Shown: positions 1-10,554 of the stretch, in pieces | Layout of the letters: every line of letters begins with the position of its first letter | Numbering within the stretch: position 1 is the first letter of the stretch | DNA from: Ramlibacter pallidus | GTDB lineage: Bacteria; Pseudomonadota; Gammaproteobacteria; Burkholderiales; Burkholderiaceae_C | NCBI RefSeq assembly: GCF_015070875.1 | Contig: NZ_JADDIV010000001.1 | Span: 62,001-126,000, forward strand | DNA length: 64,000 bases | Reading direction: 5' to 3' | The notes under the pieces: generated by a model | What the model saw: the letters and a program-made list of their open reading frames with translations, nothing else | What the model was told of the DNA's origin: nothing | Database searches by the model: none | Translations under genes and position numbers: made by a program

Positions 1-1813
1 AGTGCGGGCCGAGGCCACGCCGGTCGCCTCCGTCACCTCGGGCCTGCGCGGCATGTTCGAGCCCCTGGCGGCCCGCAAGGGCCTGCAGCTGGAGGTGAGC
101 GTCGCCGAGGACGCGCCGGCTTCGCTGTTCACCGACCGCCAGCGGCTGGAACAGATCCTGCGCAACCTGATGGCCAACGCGCTGAAGTTCACCGAGAACG
201 GCAGCGTCGCCGTGCACGTCGCGCGGCAGCCCGGAGACCGCATCGCCTTCGAGGTGCGCGACAGCGGCATCGGCATCCCGGCTTCGCAGCAGGAGGTGAT
301 CTTCGAAGCCTTCCGCCAGGCCGACGGCACCAGCAGCCGCCGCTACGGCGGCACCGGCCTCGGCCTGTCGATCTCGCGCGACCTCGCGCGCCTGCTCGGG
401 GGCGACATCTCCGTCACCAGCGCGCCGGGCCAGGGCAGCACCTTCACGGTGGTCCTGCCGCTCGAGTACAAGGAAGGACTCGCGCAGCAGCCGCTGGCGA
501 TGGCGCCGCCCGTGGCCAGCGAGGCGCCCGCCGCTGCGCAACCCGCCCCCACCCCGGCGCCGACCGGCGCGCCCCGGCCGCCCGCCCCCGCCTTCCCCGA
601 CGACCGCGAGCAGCCGGCCAACGGGCGCCGCACCGTCCTGGTGGTGGAGGACGACGTGCGCTTCGCCGCCATCCTGTTCGACCTGGCGCACGAGCTCGGC
701 TACCGCTGCCTGGTCGCGCACGAGGCCCAAGAGGGTTGCCAGCTGGCGATGGAGCACATCCCGGATGCCGTGCTGCTGGACATCCTGCTGCCCGGCGACT
801 CCGGCCTGTCCGTGCTGCAGCGGCTGAAGGAAGACCCTCGCACGCGGCACGTGCCGGTGCACGTGCTGTCGGCCGAGGACCGCGCGGAGCCGGCGCTCAG
901 CCTCGGGGCGATCGGCTACGCGCGCAAGCCGGCCACGCGCGAGCAGCTGCAGGAAGTGTTCTCGCGGCTGGAGGAAAAGCTCAGCCAGAAGGTCAAGCGG
1001 GTGCTGCTGGTGGAGGACGACCCGCGCCAGCAGGAGAGCGTGAAGGCGCTGATCGGCGACGGCGACGTCGAGATCGTCGCCGTGGCCGAAGGCCAGGCCG
1101 CGCTCGACGCGTTGTCGCACTCGGTCTTCGACTGCATGGTGATCGACCTGAAGCTGCCGGACATGTCCGGCCAGGAACTGCTGCGGCGCATGGCGGCCGG
1201 CGAGAGCCGCTCCTTCCCGCCGGTCATTGTGTACACCGGCCGCAACCTCACGCGCGACGAGGAAGCCGAGCTGATGCGCTACTCCCGCTCCATCATCATC
1301 AAGGGCGCCCGCTCGCCCGAGCGGCTGCTCGACGAGGTGACGCTGTTCCTGCACAAGGTGGAGACGCAGCTGTCCAGCGAGCGCCAGAAGATGCTGCGCA
1401 CCGCGCGCAGCCGCGACAAGGCCTTCGAGGGCCGGCGCATCCTGGTGGTGGACGACGACATGCGCAACATCTTCGCCCTGACCAGCGCGCTGGAGCAGAA
1501 GGGCGCGGAGGTGGAAGTGGCGCGCAACGGCATCGAGGCCCTGCAGAAGCTGCAGGACGGCGCCGGCGACGTCGACATGGTGCTGATGGACATCATGATG
1601 CCGGAGATGGACGGCTTCACCGCCACGCGCGAGATCCGCAAGGACCCGCGCTTCCAGAAGCTGCCGGTGATCGCCGTCACCGCCAAGGCCATGAAGGAGG
1701 ACCAGGAGAAGTGCCTCGCCGCCGGCGCGAACGACTACCTGGCCAAGCCCATCGAGCTGGAACGGCTGTTCTCGCTGATGCGCGTGTGGATGCCGAAGCT
1801 GGAGCGGATCTGA
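1..1813 (+). CDS. Hybrid sensor histidine kinase with three receiver domains (5' end outside window)
   Basis: Only the C-terminal 603 residues lie in the window; the reading frame is open to base 2, so the sensor and probably the HisKA domain are upstream. Residues 1-155 form a HATPase_c domain, with an N-box (NLMANALKF), a G1 box (DSGIGIP) and a G2 box (GGTGLGLS). A Pro/Ala-rich linker follows, then three CheY-like receiver domains at about 210-325, 333-450 and 478-597. Each begins with a VEDD- or VDDD-type acidic pocket, and the phosphoacceptor Asp is seen in LLDILLP, VIDLKLP and LMDIMMP. The stop abuts the GTG start of the CheR-like gene, so the gene heads an operon that probably forms a phosphorelay. 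The signal it senses cannot be inferred. Confidence 0.93.
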   Translation, partial: VRAEATPVASVTSGLRGMFEPLAARKGLQLEVSVAEDAPASLFTDRQRLEQILRNLMANALKFTENGSVAVHVARQPGDRIAFEVRDSGIGIPASQQEVIFEAFRQADGTSSRRYGGTGLGLSISRDLARLLGGDISVTSAPGQGSTFTVVLPLEYKEGLAQQPLAMAPPVASEAPAAAQPAPTPAPTGAPRPPAPAFPDDREQPANGRRTVLVVEDDVRFAAILFDLAHELGYRCLVAHEAQEGCQLAMEHIPDAVLLDILLPGDSGLSVLQRLKEDPRTRHVPVHVLSAEDRAEPALSLGAIGYARKPATREQLQEVFSRLEEKLSQKVKRVLLVEDDPRQQESVKALIGDGDVEIVAVAEGQAALDALSHSVFDCMVIDLKLPDMSGQELLRRMAAGESRSFPPVIVYTGRNLTRDEEAELMRYSRSIIIKGARSPERLLDEVTLFLHKVETQLSSERQKMLRTARSRDKAFEGRRILVVDDDMRNIFALTSALEQKGAEVEVARNGIEALQKLQDGAGDVDMVLMDIMMPEMDGFTATREIRKDPRFQKLPVIAVTAKAMKEDQEKCLAAGANDYLAKPIELERLFSLMRVWMPKLERI

Positions 1814-2641
1814 GTGCAGCGCAGTCTCGCCGACATCGAAGTGCGGCTGCTGGTCGAGGCCATCTTCCTGCGCTACGGCCACGACTTCCGCGACTATGCG
1901 CAGGCCTCGCTCAAGCGGCGGGTGCTGCAGGCGCAGCAGCGCATGGGCGCCGGCTCCATCTCGGCCCTGCAGGAACTGGTGCTGCACGACGCCAAGGCGT
2001 TCGCGCGGCTGCTGCAGTACCTGACCGTCCCGGTCAGCGAGATGTTCCGCGACCCGCCGTACTTCCTCGCGCTGCGCAAGCACGTGGTGCCGGTGCTGCG
2101 CACCTACCCTTCGCTGAAGATCTGGATCGCGGGCTGCAGCACGGGCGAGGAACCGTACTCGGTGGCGATCCTGCTGCGCGAGGAAGGCTTGCTGGACCGC
2201 ACCATCCTGTACGCCACGGACATCAACCACGAGTCGCTGGACAAGGCGCGGCAGGGCATCTTCCCGCTGGACTCCATGCAGGCGTTCACGCAGAACTACC
2301 AGCGGGCCGGCGGCACCCGCAGCTTCAGCGACTACTACACCGCGGCGTACGGCGGCGCGCTGTTCGACAAGTCGCTGCGGGAGAACATCACCTTCGCCGA
2401 CCACAGCCTGGCGACGGATGCCGTGTTCTCGGAGACGCATTTCGTGTCCTGCCGCAACGTGCTGATCTACTTCAACCGGGCGCTGCAGGACCGCGCGCTG
2501 GGCCTGTTCCACGATTCGCTGGCGCACCGCGGATTCCTCGGGCTGGGCACCAAGGAGACGCTGGAGTTCTCCGCCTACGGCGGCCGCTTCGAGCCCGTGG
2601 CCCGGCGCGAACGCATCTACCGCAAGCTGGGTGCCGCATGA
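1814..2641 (+). CDS. CheR-type protein-glutamate methyltransferase
   Basis: This 275-residue protein has the two CheR domains: an N-terminal helical domain (1-90) and a SAM-dependent methyltransferase domain. The SAM-binding motif AGCSTGEEPYS is at 106-116, TDIN at 135-138, and the conserved CRNVLIYF segment near 215. In the family the enzyme methylates receptor glutamates with S-adenosylmethionine. It starts with GTG directly after the kinase stop and overlaps the CheB-like gene by 4 nt. No chemoreceptor or CheA/CheW is visible, so it more likely belongs to a kinase-linked CheB/CheR module, as seen beside hybrid kinases, than to flagellar chemotaxis. Confidence 0.93.
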   Translation: MQRSLADIEVRLLVEAIFLRYGHDFRDYAQASLKRRVLQAQQRMGAGSISALQELVLHDAKAFARLLQYLTVPVSEMFRDPPYFLALRKHVVPVLRTYPSLKIWIAGCSTGEEPYSVAILLREEGLLDRTILYATDINHESLDKARQGIFPLDSMQAFTQNYQRAGGTRSFSDYYTAAYGGALFDKSLRENITFADHSLATDAVFSETHFVSCRNVLIYFNRALQDRALGLFHDSLAHRGFLGLGTKETLEFSAYGGRFEPVARRERIYRKLGAA

Positions 2642-3231
2642 GGAGCCTGCCCGCGGACTTCGCTTTCGCCGCCGACGCGGTGGCCATCGGCGCTTCAGCC
2701 GGCGGCATCGACGCGCTGAGCATCATCCTGGGCGGGCTGCAGGCGCCCCTGGCCGCGGCCGTGGTCGTGGTGCTGCACCTGCCGGAACAGCACGAGAGCC
2801 GCCTGGTGCCCCTGTTCGCCCACCGGCTGGCGGTGCCGGTGCGCGAGGCCAGGCCGCACGCGCCGGTGGAACCGGGCGCCGTCTACTTCGCGCCGCCCGG
2901 CTACCACCTGCTGGTCGAGGCGGAGCGCAGCTTCTCCCTCAGCTGCGACGAGCCGGTGCTGTTCTCGCGGCCGTCCATCGACGTCCTGTTCGAATCCGCC
3001 GCCGAGGCCTACGGCCCGACGCTCGCCGGCATCGTGCTCACCGGCGCCAACGAGGACGGCGCGCGGGGCCTGGCCGCCGTCAAGGCGCGGGGCGGGCTCA
3101 CCGCCGTGCAGGACCCGGCCGAAGCTTTACACACCACCATGCCGCTGGCGGCGATCCGGGAAGCCGACCCGCGGTTCGTCCTGCCGCTGGCGGGCCTGCG
3201 TTCCCTGCTGCACACTGTGGCCCACCGATGA
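2638..3231 (+). CDS. CheB-type methylesterase, stand-alone catalytic domain
   Basis: At 197 residues it holds only the CheB_methylest domain and lacks the receiver domain of classical CheB. The family's catalytic triad can be placed at Ser20 (IGASAGG), His47 (VLHLPEQ) and Asp140 (TGANEDGA). The family hydrolyses glutamyl methyl esters or deamidates glutamine in receptors. The ATG overlaps the cheR-like stop by 4 nt, and its own stop overlaps the next ATG, so the genes are translationally coupled. Without its own receiver, any control would have to come from partner proteins such as the flanking kinases; that is inference. Confidence 0.92.
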   Translation: MRSLPADFAFAADAVAIGASAGGIDALSIILGGLQAPLAAAVVVVLHLPEQHESRLVPLFAHRLAVPVREARPHAPVEPGAVYFAPPGYHLLVEAERSFSLSCDEPVLFSRPSIDVLFESAAEAYGPTLAGIVLTGANEDGARGLAAVKARGGLTAVQDPAEALHTTMPLAAIREADPRFVLPLAGLRSLLHTVAHR

Positions 3232-4346
3232 CCGCTGAAACCCCCGACGTCAACGTCCTGCTGGTCGACGACCTGCAGGAGAACCTGGTCGCGCTCGAGG
3301 CGCTGATCCGGCAGCCGGGCCGCCGCATCTTCACGGCCCGTTCCGGCGAGCAGGCCCTCTCGCTGATGCTGGAGCACGCCTTCGCGCTGGCGATTCTCGA
3401 CGTGCAGATGCCTTCGATGAACGGCTTCGAGCTGGCCGAGCTGATGCGCGGCACCGAGCGCACGCGCGGCATCCCGATCGTGTTCGTGAGCGCGGCGGGC
3501 CGCGAGCTGAACTACGCCTTCCGCGGCTACGAGTCCGGCGCGGTGGACTTCCTCTACAAGCCGCTGGACCCGCACGCGGTGCGCAGCAAGGTGAGCGTGT
3601 TCGTCGACCTGTACCGGCAGCGCCAGGAGCTGCAGGAAGCCAAGGCGCAGCTGCAGCGCGCCGTGAGCATGCGCGACGACTTCATGTCCATGATCGCGCA
3701 CGAGCTGCGCAATCCGCTGAACTCGGTGTACCTGCAGGCGCAGCTGCGCCGCAAGATGCTCTCCGGTGGCCGCAGCCCCGACCCGCAGGCGATGCTGCAC
3801 ATGGTGGAGCGCGACGAGCGCCAGATCCGCAGCATGGTCCGCCTGCTCGACGACATGCTGGACGTCTCGCGCGCGCGCACGGGCAAGCTGGCCATCGTGC
3901 CCGGGCCCTTCGACCTGGCCGCCTCGGCGCGCGCGGTGGTGGAAGCGATCGAGGAGCAGGCCAGCAACTCCGGCGTCACGCTCACGCTGGCCGCCCCCGA
4001 CACCCTGCCGATCGAAGGCGACGAATTCCGGGTGGAGCAGGTGATCACGAACCTGCTGACCAACGCGCTGCGCTACGGCCAGGGCAAGCCGGTGGCGGTC
4101 ACGGTGGGCACCAGCGGCACCGAAGCCCTCGTCTCGGTGCGCGACCAGGGCATGGGCATCGCGCCCGCCGACCAGGAGCGCATCTTCCAGCAGTTCGAAC
4201 GGACCGAGGACGCCTCGCAGATCGCCGGGCTGGGCCTGGGCCTGTACATCGCGCGCCAGATCGCCGAGGCCCACAACGGGCGGCTGGCGGTGCGCAGCGC
4301 GCCGGGCGAAGGCTCGGAGTTCATCCTGTCGCTTCCGCTGCCATGA
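3228..4346 (+). CDS. Response regulator-histidine kinase (REC-HisKA-HATPase)
   Basis: The protein has 372 residues. Residues 8-125 form a receiver domain with phosphoacceptor Asp58 (AILDVQMP) and a KPLD motif at 111-114. A short coiled-coil linker (125-147) leads to a HisKA domain with phospho-accepting His158 (IAHELRNPL). The HATPase_c domain at 260-370 carries NLLTNALRYG and GLGLGLYIARQ. There is no membrane segment, so it should be cytosolic. Having REC at the N-terminus suggests it receives phosphate from the upstream hybrid kinase. It is the last gene of the operon, with a 4-nt overlap with the CheB-like gene; a strong inverted repeat follows before prfB. Confidence 0.93.
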   Translation: MTAETPDVNVLLVDDLQENLVALEALIRQPGRRIFTARSGEQALSLMLEHAFALAILDVQMPSMNGFELAELMRGTERTRGIPIVFVSAAGRELNYAFRGYESGAVDFLYKPLDPHAVRSKVSVFVDLYRQRQELQEAKAQLQRAVSMRDDFMSMIAHELRNPLNSVYLQAQLRRKMLSGGRSPDPQAMLHMVERDERQIRSMVRLLDDMLDVSRARTGKLAIVPGPFDLAASARAVVEAIEEQASNSGVTLTLAAPDTLPIEGDEFRVEQVITNLLTNALRYGQGKPVAVTVGTSGTEALVSVRDQGMGIAPADQERIFQQFERTEDASQIAGLGLGLYIARQIAEAHNGRLAVRSAPGEGSEFILSLPLP

Positions 4347-4349
4347 GAA

Positions 4350-4399
4350 AATGCGATGTCGGATGCCGCGGCCGCACGGCCGCAAGATCCCATCGCATT
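4350..4399 (+). promoter_or_regulatory. Long hairpin in the leader between the kinase operon and prfB
   Basis: AATGCGATG (4350-4358) is the exact reverse complement of CATCGCATT (4391-4399). Inside it GGAT (4361-4364) pairs with ATCC (4387-4390), and GCGGCCG (4368-4374) with CGGCCGC (4377-4383). The structure ends 15 nt before the prfB start. No U-run follows, so it is not a classical terminator. It could end the upstream operon, stabilise RNA ends or affect prfB translation; the sequence does not decide. Confidence 0.6.
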
Positions 4400-4414
4400 G
4401 AAGGAACATGACAA

Positions 4415-5519
4415 ATGGACGCAGAACGCATCAACCTGATCGGCACGAACCTCTCTGACCTCCAGGTGCGCACGGCGGACCTCCGGAGGTATCTTTGACT
4501 TCGATGCCAAGTCGGAGCGCCTGAGGACCGTCACCGCCGCGCTGGAAGACCCGCAGGTCTGGAACGAGCCCAAGAAGGCCCAGGAACTCGGGCGCGAGAA
4601 GAAGCAGCTCGATGGCGTGGTCCTGACCATCCAGTCGCTGGAGAGCGAGCTCTCCGACAACCTCGAGCTCTTCGAGATGAGCAAGGAGGAAGGCGACGAG
4701 GCCGGCCTGGCCACCATCGAGGCCGAGGCCGCCAAGCTGGAAGCGCTGGTCAAGGACCTCGAGTTCCGCCGCATGTTCAACCAGCCGGCCGACCCGAGCA
4801 ACTGCTTCCTCGACCTGCAGGCCGGTGCCGGCGGCACGGAAGCCTGCGACTGGGCCAGCATGCTCATGCGGCAGTACCTCAAGTACGCGGAACGCAAGGG
4901 CTTCAAGGCGACGGTCGAGGACGAAACCCCGGGGGACACCGCCGGCATCAAGGGCGCCACGATCAAGATCGAGGGCGACTATGCCTTCGGCCTGCTGCGC
5001 ACCGAAACCGGCGTGCACCGCCTGGTGCGCAAGTCGCCGTTCGACTCCTCGGGCGGCCGGCACACCAGCTTCGCCAGCGTCTTCGTCTACCCGGAGATCG
5101 ACGACTCGATCGAGATCGACATCAACCCGGCGGACGTGCGCACCGACACGTACCGGGCCTCGGGCGCCGGCGGCCAGCACATCAACAAGACCGATTCGGC
5201 GGTGCGCCTGACGCACATCCCGACCGGCATCGTGGTTCAGTGCCAGGACAGCCGCAGCCAGCACAGCAACCGCGACGTCGCCTGGCGGCGCCTGCGTTCG
5301 CGCCTGTACGACTTCGAGATGCGCAAGCGCATGGAAGCGCAGCAGAAGCTGGAAGACAGCAAGACCGACGTGGGCTGGGGCCACCAGATCCGCAGCTACG
5401 TGCTGGACCAGAGCCGCATCAAGGACCTGCGCACCAACGTGGAGATCTCCAACACGCAGAAGGTGCTGGACGGCGACCTCGACCCCTTCATCGAAGCGTC
5501 GCTGAAGCAGGGCGTGTGA
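4415..5519 (+). CDS. prfB: Peptide chain release factor 2 (RF2) with programmed +1 frameshift
   Basis: RF2 reads UGA and UAA stop codons and triggers peptide release. Frame 1 begins at ATG 4415 behind AAGGAAC and runs 27 codons to an in-frame TGA at 4496-4498. Skipping T4496 continues the frame (RRYL|DFDAK) to the stop at 5517-5519, giving 367 residues, normal for the family. The release motif AGAGGQ(H) and the tripeptide SPF, which confers UGA specificity, are both present. The HAD gene starts on the stop codon (TGATG overlap). Expression should be autoregulated: low RF2 lets the ribosome pause at TGA and shift. Confidence 0.97.
4484..4499 (+). other. prfB: Programmed +1 frameshift site of prfB
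   Basis: The site reads CGGAGGTATCTTTGAC. The Shine-Dalgarno-like GGAGG, slippery CTT codon, in-frame TGA and following C are the known RF2 recoding elements in the known order. Compared with the commonly cited AGGGGGTATCTTTGAC, the internal Shine-Dalgarno segment is CGGAGG. Confidence 0.95.
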
Positions 5520-6190
5520 TGGCGCAGGCCACCCGCGCCCTCCTCTTCGACATGGACGGCACCATGGTGGACTCGATGCCCGCGCACGCGCGCAGCTGGG
5601 AGGTCTTCACCCGCCGCCACAACATCGCGATGCCGATCGAGGAGGTGTTGCGCAAGACGACCGGCCGCACCGGCGTGGAGTGCATCCGTGTCCTGATGGG
5701 CGACGACGTGCCCGACGACGAAGCGGTCGCGCTGATCAACGAGAAGGAGGCGCTGTACCGCGACTTCTTCGGCGAGGACTTCCGCGAGGTGCCGGGCTTC
5801 ACGGAGTTCGCGCGACGCGCGGCGCAGCGCCGCCTGCGGCTCGCCGTCGCCACCGCCGGCGACCGCAACAACATCGGCTTCGTCCTGCGGCGCCTGATGC
5901 TCGCCACGCCGCCCGACGCGATCGTCGGCGGCGACGAGGGCATCGCCGGCAAGCCCGCTCCCGACCTGTTCCTGGAGGCGGCGCGCCGCGTCACCTCCAT
6001 CCCGGCCGAATGCATCGTCTTCGAGGACGCACCCTTCGGCATCGAAGCGGCGCGCCGCGCCGGCATGCGCGCGGTGGCGATCTGCACCACCCACGACCCC
6101 GACGAACTGGCGGGCCCGCACGTGATCGCCCAGGTGCGCGACTACGAAGAACTCATGAACTCGAACTTTCTGGAGAGCCTCCATGCGTGA
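5519..6190 (+). CDS. HAD-superfamily hydrolase, beta-phosphoglucomutase-like
   Basis: The 223-residue cytosolic protein carries the HAD motifs. Motif I is LLFDMDGT with nucleophile Asp11 and acid/base Asp13, motif II is near ATAGDRN, motif III is the Lys in AGKPAPD, and motif IV is FEDAPFGIEAA. The helical cap (about 20-85) after motif I places it with subclass IA phosphatases and beta-phosphoglucomutases. The substrate, a phosphosugar or similar, cannot be assigned. It overlaps the prfB stop by one base and its end overlaps the pepN start by 8 nt, so the three genes are probably co-transcribed. Confidence 0.88.
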   Translation: MAQATRALLFDMDGTMVDSMPAHARSWEVFTRRHNIAMPIEEVLRKTTGRTGVECIRVLMGDDVPDDEAVALINEKEALYRDFFGEDFREVPGFTEFARRAAQRRLRLAVATAGDRNNIGFVLRRLMLATPPDAIVGGDEGIAGKPAPDLFLEAARRVTSIPAECIVFEDAPFGIEAARRAGMRAVAICTTHDPDELAGPHVIAQVRDYEELMNSNFLESLHA

Positions 6191-8825
6191 AGGACAATCC
6201 AAGGTGATCCACCGCGCGGACTACCAGCCGCCGGCCTTCTGGATCGACACCGTCGAACTGGTGTTCGACCTCGACCCCGCCAAGACCCGCGTGCTCAACC
6301 GCATGCGCGTGCGCCGCAACCCGGACGTCATCCCGCAGCCGCTGCGCCTGGACGGCGAGGAACTGAACCTCGCCCGCGTGCTGGTCGGCGGCCAGGGCAC
6401 CTCCTTCAAGATGGAGGAAGGCCAGCTGGTGCTGGAGAACCTGCCGCAGGGCAACGAGCCCTTCGACCTGGAGATCTTCACCACCTGCTCGCCGGCGAAG
6501 AACACCAAGCTGATGGGCCTGTACGTCAGCAACGACTCGTTCTTCACGCAGTGCGAGGCCGAGGGCTTCCGCCGCATCACCTATTTCCTCGACCGGCCCG
6601 ACGTGATGGCCAGCTACACGGTGACGCTGCGCGCGGACAAGCGCAGGTACCCCGTGCTGCTGTCCAACGGCAACCTGGTGGAACAGGGCGAACTGGACGA
6701 CGGCCGCCACTTCGCCAAATGGGTGGACCCGTTCCGCAAGCCCAGCTACCTGTTCGCGCTGGTCGCGGGCGAGCTGGTCTGCCGCGAGCAGCGCATCGCC
6801 TCGCGCAGCGGCAAGGAACACCTGCTGCAGGTGTACGTGCGCGCCGGCGACCTCGACAAGACCGAGCACGCCATGAACTCGCTGATGGCGTCGGTCGCCT
6901 GGGACGAGGCGCGCTTCGGCCTGCCGCTGGACCTGGAGCGCTTCATGATCGTCGCCACCAGCGACTTCAACATGGGCGCGATGGAGAACAAGGGCCTGAA
7001 CATCTTCAACACGAAGTACGTTCTCGCCAACCAGGCCACGGCCACGGACACCGACTACGCCAACATCGAGTCGGTGGTCGGCCACGAGTACTTCCACAAC
7101 TGGACCGGCAACCGCGTGACCTGCCGCGACTGGTTCCAGCTGTCGCTCAAGGAAGGCCTGACCGTCTTCCGCGACCAGGAATTCAGCCAGGACCTCGCCG
7201 GCCAGGCCTCGGCGCGCGCCGTCAAGCGCATCGAGGACGTGCGGGTGCTGCGCACCGCGCAGTTCCCCGAGGACGCCGGCCCGATGGCGCATCCGGTGCG
7301 GCCCGACCAGTACCTGGAGATCAACAACTTCTACACCGTCACGGTGTACGAGAAGGGCGCCGAAGTCGTGCGCATGATGCAGACCCTGGTGGGCCGCGAG
7401 GGTTTCGCCAAGGGACTGTCGCTGTACTTCCAGCGCCATGACGGCCAGGCCGTGACCTGCGACGACTTCGCCCAGGCCATCGCCGACGCGAACCCCGGGT
7501 CGCAGCTGGCGCTGCGCCTGGACCAGTTCAAGCGCTGGTACAGCCAGGCCGGCACGCCGCGCGTGCGCGCCACCACGCATTTCGATGCGGTGTCGGGCAT
7601 CTACAGCCTGACGCTGTCGCAGTCCTGCGCGCCGACGCCCGGCCAGCCCGAGAAGCAGCCCTTCGTGATCCCGGTGGCGCTGGGACTGCTGGACGCGGAA
7701 GGCCGCGAGCTCACCAGCGGCATGCACGTGCTGACGCAGGCCAGCGAGACGCTGACCTTTCCCGGCTATTCCGCGGAACCCGTGCCCTCGCTGCTGCGCG
7801 GCTTCAGCGCCCCGGTGGTGCTGGACTACGACTACAGCGACCAGCAACTGCTGGCCCTGCTGGCGCACGACACCGATCCTTTCAACCGCTGGGAAGCGGC
7901 GCAACGCCTCGCCACCGGCCGCGCGCTGACCTTCATCCGCACCGAAGGCGAGGTGCAGCTGGATGCGCCGTACGTGGAAGCGATGCGCACCGTGCTGCGC
8001 AATCCGCAGCTGGATGCCGCGTTCAAGGAACTGGTGCTGACGCTGCCTTCCGAGACCTTCATCTCCGAGCAGCTGGACGTGGTGGACCCGCAGCGCGTGC
8101 ACGCGGTGCGCGAGGCCATGCGCGCCCAGCTCGCCACGACGCTGCTGGCCGACTGGGAATGGGCCTACGAGGCGCACCGCGAGAGCGGCGCCTACAACCC
8201 CGACCCGGTGTCCAGCGGCCGCCGGGCGCTGGCCGGCCTGGCGCTCACGCAGCTGTGCCTGGCGGCGCGCGCGTCCGGCGACACGGTGTGGCCCGGCAAG
8301 GCCTACCAGCGCTTCAAGGACGCCGGCAACATGACCGACCGCTTCAACGCGCTGGCCGCGCTGGTCACCACCGGCCACGAGCTGGCGGCGCCGGCGCTGC
8401 AGCGTTTCCATGCGATGTTCAGGAACGAGGCGCTGGTGCTGGACAAGTGGTTCGCGCTGCAGGCCGGCGCCCCCGACCGCGGCGGCAACGTGCTGCCGGT
8501 AGTCCGGCAGCTGATGGCGCACCCGGACTTCAACATCCGCAACCCGAACCGCGCCCGCAGCGTGATCTTCAGCTACTGCAGCGGCAACCCGGGCGGCTTC
8601 CACCGGCCCGACGCCGCCGGCTACGTCTTCTGGAGCGACCGCGTCATCGAGCTGGACGCGATCAACCCGCAGGTGGCGGCCCGCCTGGCGCGTGCACTGG
8701 ACCGCTGGAAGAAGCTGGCGGAGCCGCAGCGCAGCGCGGCGCGGGAAGCGATCGCCCGCGTGGCGGGCAAGCCCGACCTGAGCAACGACGTGCGCGAGGT
8801 GGTCACCCGCGCGCTGGCCGACTGA
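6183..8825 (+). CDS. pepN: Aminopeptidase N (M1 zinc metallopeptidase)
   Basis: This 880-residue protein has the normal length of bacterial PepN. The exopeptidase motif GAMEN and the zinc site HEYFHNW (HExxH) are clear, with the second glutamate ligand about 19 residues later in the usual [12 protein letters not shown] stretch. The C-terminal half is the Ig-like and ARM-repeat region of the family. It removes N-terminal residues from peptides in the cytoplasm during protein turnover. The ATG overlaps the HAD gene, and the fbp gene follows after 11 nt. Confidence 0.97.
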   Translation: MREGQSKVIHRADYQPPAFWIDTVELVFDLDPAKTRVLNRMRVRRNPDVIPQPLRLDGEELNLARVLVGGQGTSFKMEEGQLVLENLPQGNEPFDLEIFTTCSPAKNTKLMGLYVSNDSFFTQCEAEGFRRITYFLDRPDVMASYTVTLRADKRRYPVLLSNGNLVEQGELDDGRHFAKWVDPFRKPSYLFALVAGELVCREQRIASRSGKEHLLQVYVRAGDLDKTEHAMNSLMASVAWDEARFGLPLDLERFMIVATSDFNMGAMENKGLNIFNTKYVLANQATATDTDYANIESVVGHEYFHNWTGNRVTCRDWFQLSLKEGLTVFRDQEFSQDLAGQASARAVKRIEDVRVLRTAQFPEDAGPMAHPVRPDQYLEINNFYTVTVYEKGAEVVRMMQTLVGREGFAKGLSLYFQRHDGQAVTCDDFAQAIADANPGSQLALRLDQFKRWYSQAGTPRVRATTHFDAVSGIYSLTLSQSCAPTPGQPEKQPFVIPVALGLLDAEGRELTSGMHVLTQASETLTFPGYSAEPVPSLLRGFSAPVVLDYDYSDQQLLALLAHDTDPFNRWEAAQRLATGRALTFIRTEGEVQLDAPYVEAMRTVLRNPQLDAAFKELVLTLPSETFISEQLDVVDPQRVHAVREAMRAQLATTLLADWEWAYEAHRESGAYNPDPVSSGRRALAGLALTQLCLAARASGDTVWPGKAYQRFKDAGNMTDRFNALAALVTTGHELAAPALQRFHAMFRNEALVLDKWFALQAGAPDRGGNVLPVVRQLMAHPDFNIRNPNRARSVIFSYCSGNPGGFHRPDAAGYVFWSDRVIELDAINPQVAARLARALDRWKKLAEPQRSAAREAIARVAGKPDLSNDVREVVTRALAD

Positions 8826-8836
8826 CCGGAGCCGAC

Positions 8837-9838
<1,002 letters not shown>

Positions 9839-9845
9839 GCCGGGC

Positions 9846-10229
9846 CTAGTCGCGGTTGCCGCGCCGCCGGTCCAGGTACCAGGCCAGGAAAGGCAGCAGC
9901 AGCATCGACCCGGGGATCGCCCACACGAACAGGTAGGGGCTGACGGACGACGCCGAACGCACCATGGCCTTCAGGCGCTCCTTCTCCTCGGGCGTCCACT
10001 TGCCGCGGCCCCATCGCTGCTTCATGAGCAGCGGCCAGGCGCCGCGCATGGTGGCGAGTTCGTCGCGGAAGCGCCGCTGCTCGCGGTGGTTGCCGGCGAG
10101 CATGGAGCAGAACCAGGCGGGCGCGCGCTTCATCTTGACCTGGTAGGAATGCGTCCGGCCCGGGTCGAAGTCGGGCAGTTCCACCCGCGGCGGGGAACCG
10201 GCTTCGTCGGAGGTTTTCCAGAGGCGCAT
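9846..10229 (-). CDS. Small protein with C-terminal membrane anchor, LETM1-like C-terminus
   Basis: The 127-residue product has a hydrophilic, basic N-terminal region and a single hydrophobic segment near residues 100-120 (VWAIPGSMLLLPFLAW), followed by a positively charged tail (YLDRRRGNRD). The segment with PGS, LLPFLAW and a basic end resembles the short LETM1-like region of some proteobacterial proteins; that resemblance is from memory and weak. The start at 10229 (MRLWKTS) was preferred because the in-frame extension upstream is low-complexity. It converges with fbp, only 7 nt apart, and lies opposite to the tRNA gene. Function unknown. Confidence 0.6.
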   Translation of the reverse strand: MRLWKTSDEAGSPPRVELPDFDPGRTHSYQVKMKRAPAWFCSMLAGNHREQRRFRDELATMRGAWPLLMKQRWGRGKWTPEEKERLKAMVRSASSVSPYLFVWAIPGSMLLLPFLAWYLDRRRGNRD

Positions 10230-10359
10230 GCGGCAAGGATAGGCGCTTTCCCGCCGGCCATGAGGGAGAGTGGATCCTCCGCTTGGGAGAGCAGCTCTGC
10301 CGCGGCTCGCGCTGCCGGCCGGAAGCCGGCCCCGGCCGTGGGGCACGCCAGAGTTGCCC

Positions 10360-10365
10360 TATAAT
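10360..10365 (+). promoter_or_regulatory. -10 element of the tRNA-Thr promoter
   Basis: A perfect TATAAT lies 10 nt before the first base of the tRNA and is followed by a GC-rich discriminator (CGCGGGC), typical of stable-RNA promoters. No good -35 hexamer is visible at 17 bp spacing. Confidence 0.7.
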
Positions 10366-10375
10366 CGCGGGCTTC

Positions 10376-10451
10376 GCCGGAGTAGCTCAGTCGGTAGAGC
10401 AGCTCATTCGTAATGAGAAGGTCGGGGGTTCGATTCCTCTCTCCGGCACCA
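10376..10451 (+). tRNA. tRNA-Thr (anticodon CGT)
   Basis: The 76-nt cloverleaf has acceptor arm GCCGGAG/CTCCGGC, a D-arm opening with GCTC, an anticodon loop TTCGTAA with CGT at 10409-10411, a T-loop TTCGATT and an encoded CCA at 10449-10451. It decodes ACG. The G-A mismatch at the top of the anticodon stem also occurs in the E. coli equivalent as I recall it. Confidence 0.95.
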
Positions 10452-10477
10452 TGGAATCCTGATCGACTCCAGGACGG

Positions 10478-10505
10478 GGCCACCTCGCGGTGGCCATTTC
10501 TATTT
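10478..10505 (+). terminator. Rho-independent terminator after tRNA-Thr
   Basis: GGCCACC (10478-10484) and GGTGGCC (10489-10495) form a perfect 7-bp stem with a TCGC loop, followed by the T-rich run ATTTCTATTT. Confidence 0.8.
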
Positions 10506-10554
10506 CGGGGCCCCTTCCCCGGAGCCGGGAGCTGGCCCGAGCGCGGCGGGCGCT

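Noticed and set aside
3009-4409. Long open frame on the minus strand opposite the receiver-kinase gene
   Set aside because: It is antisense to a clear coding gene, is His/Arg/Gln-rich, and has no family resemblance; such frames are common in DNA of this G+C content.
10376-10451. tRNA-Thr as integration site of a genomic island
   Set aside because: No integrase gene and no repeat of the tRNA 3' end were noticed downstream; the accessory content begins near the tRNA but that alone is not evidence.
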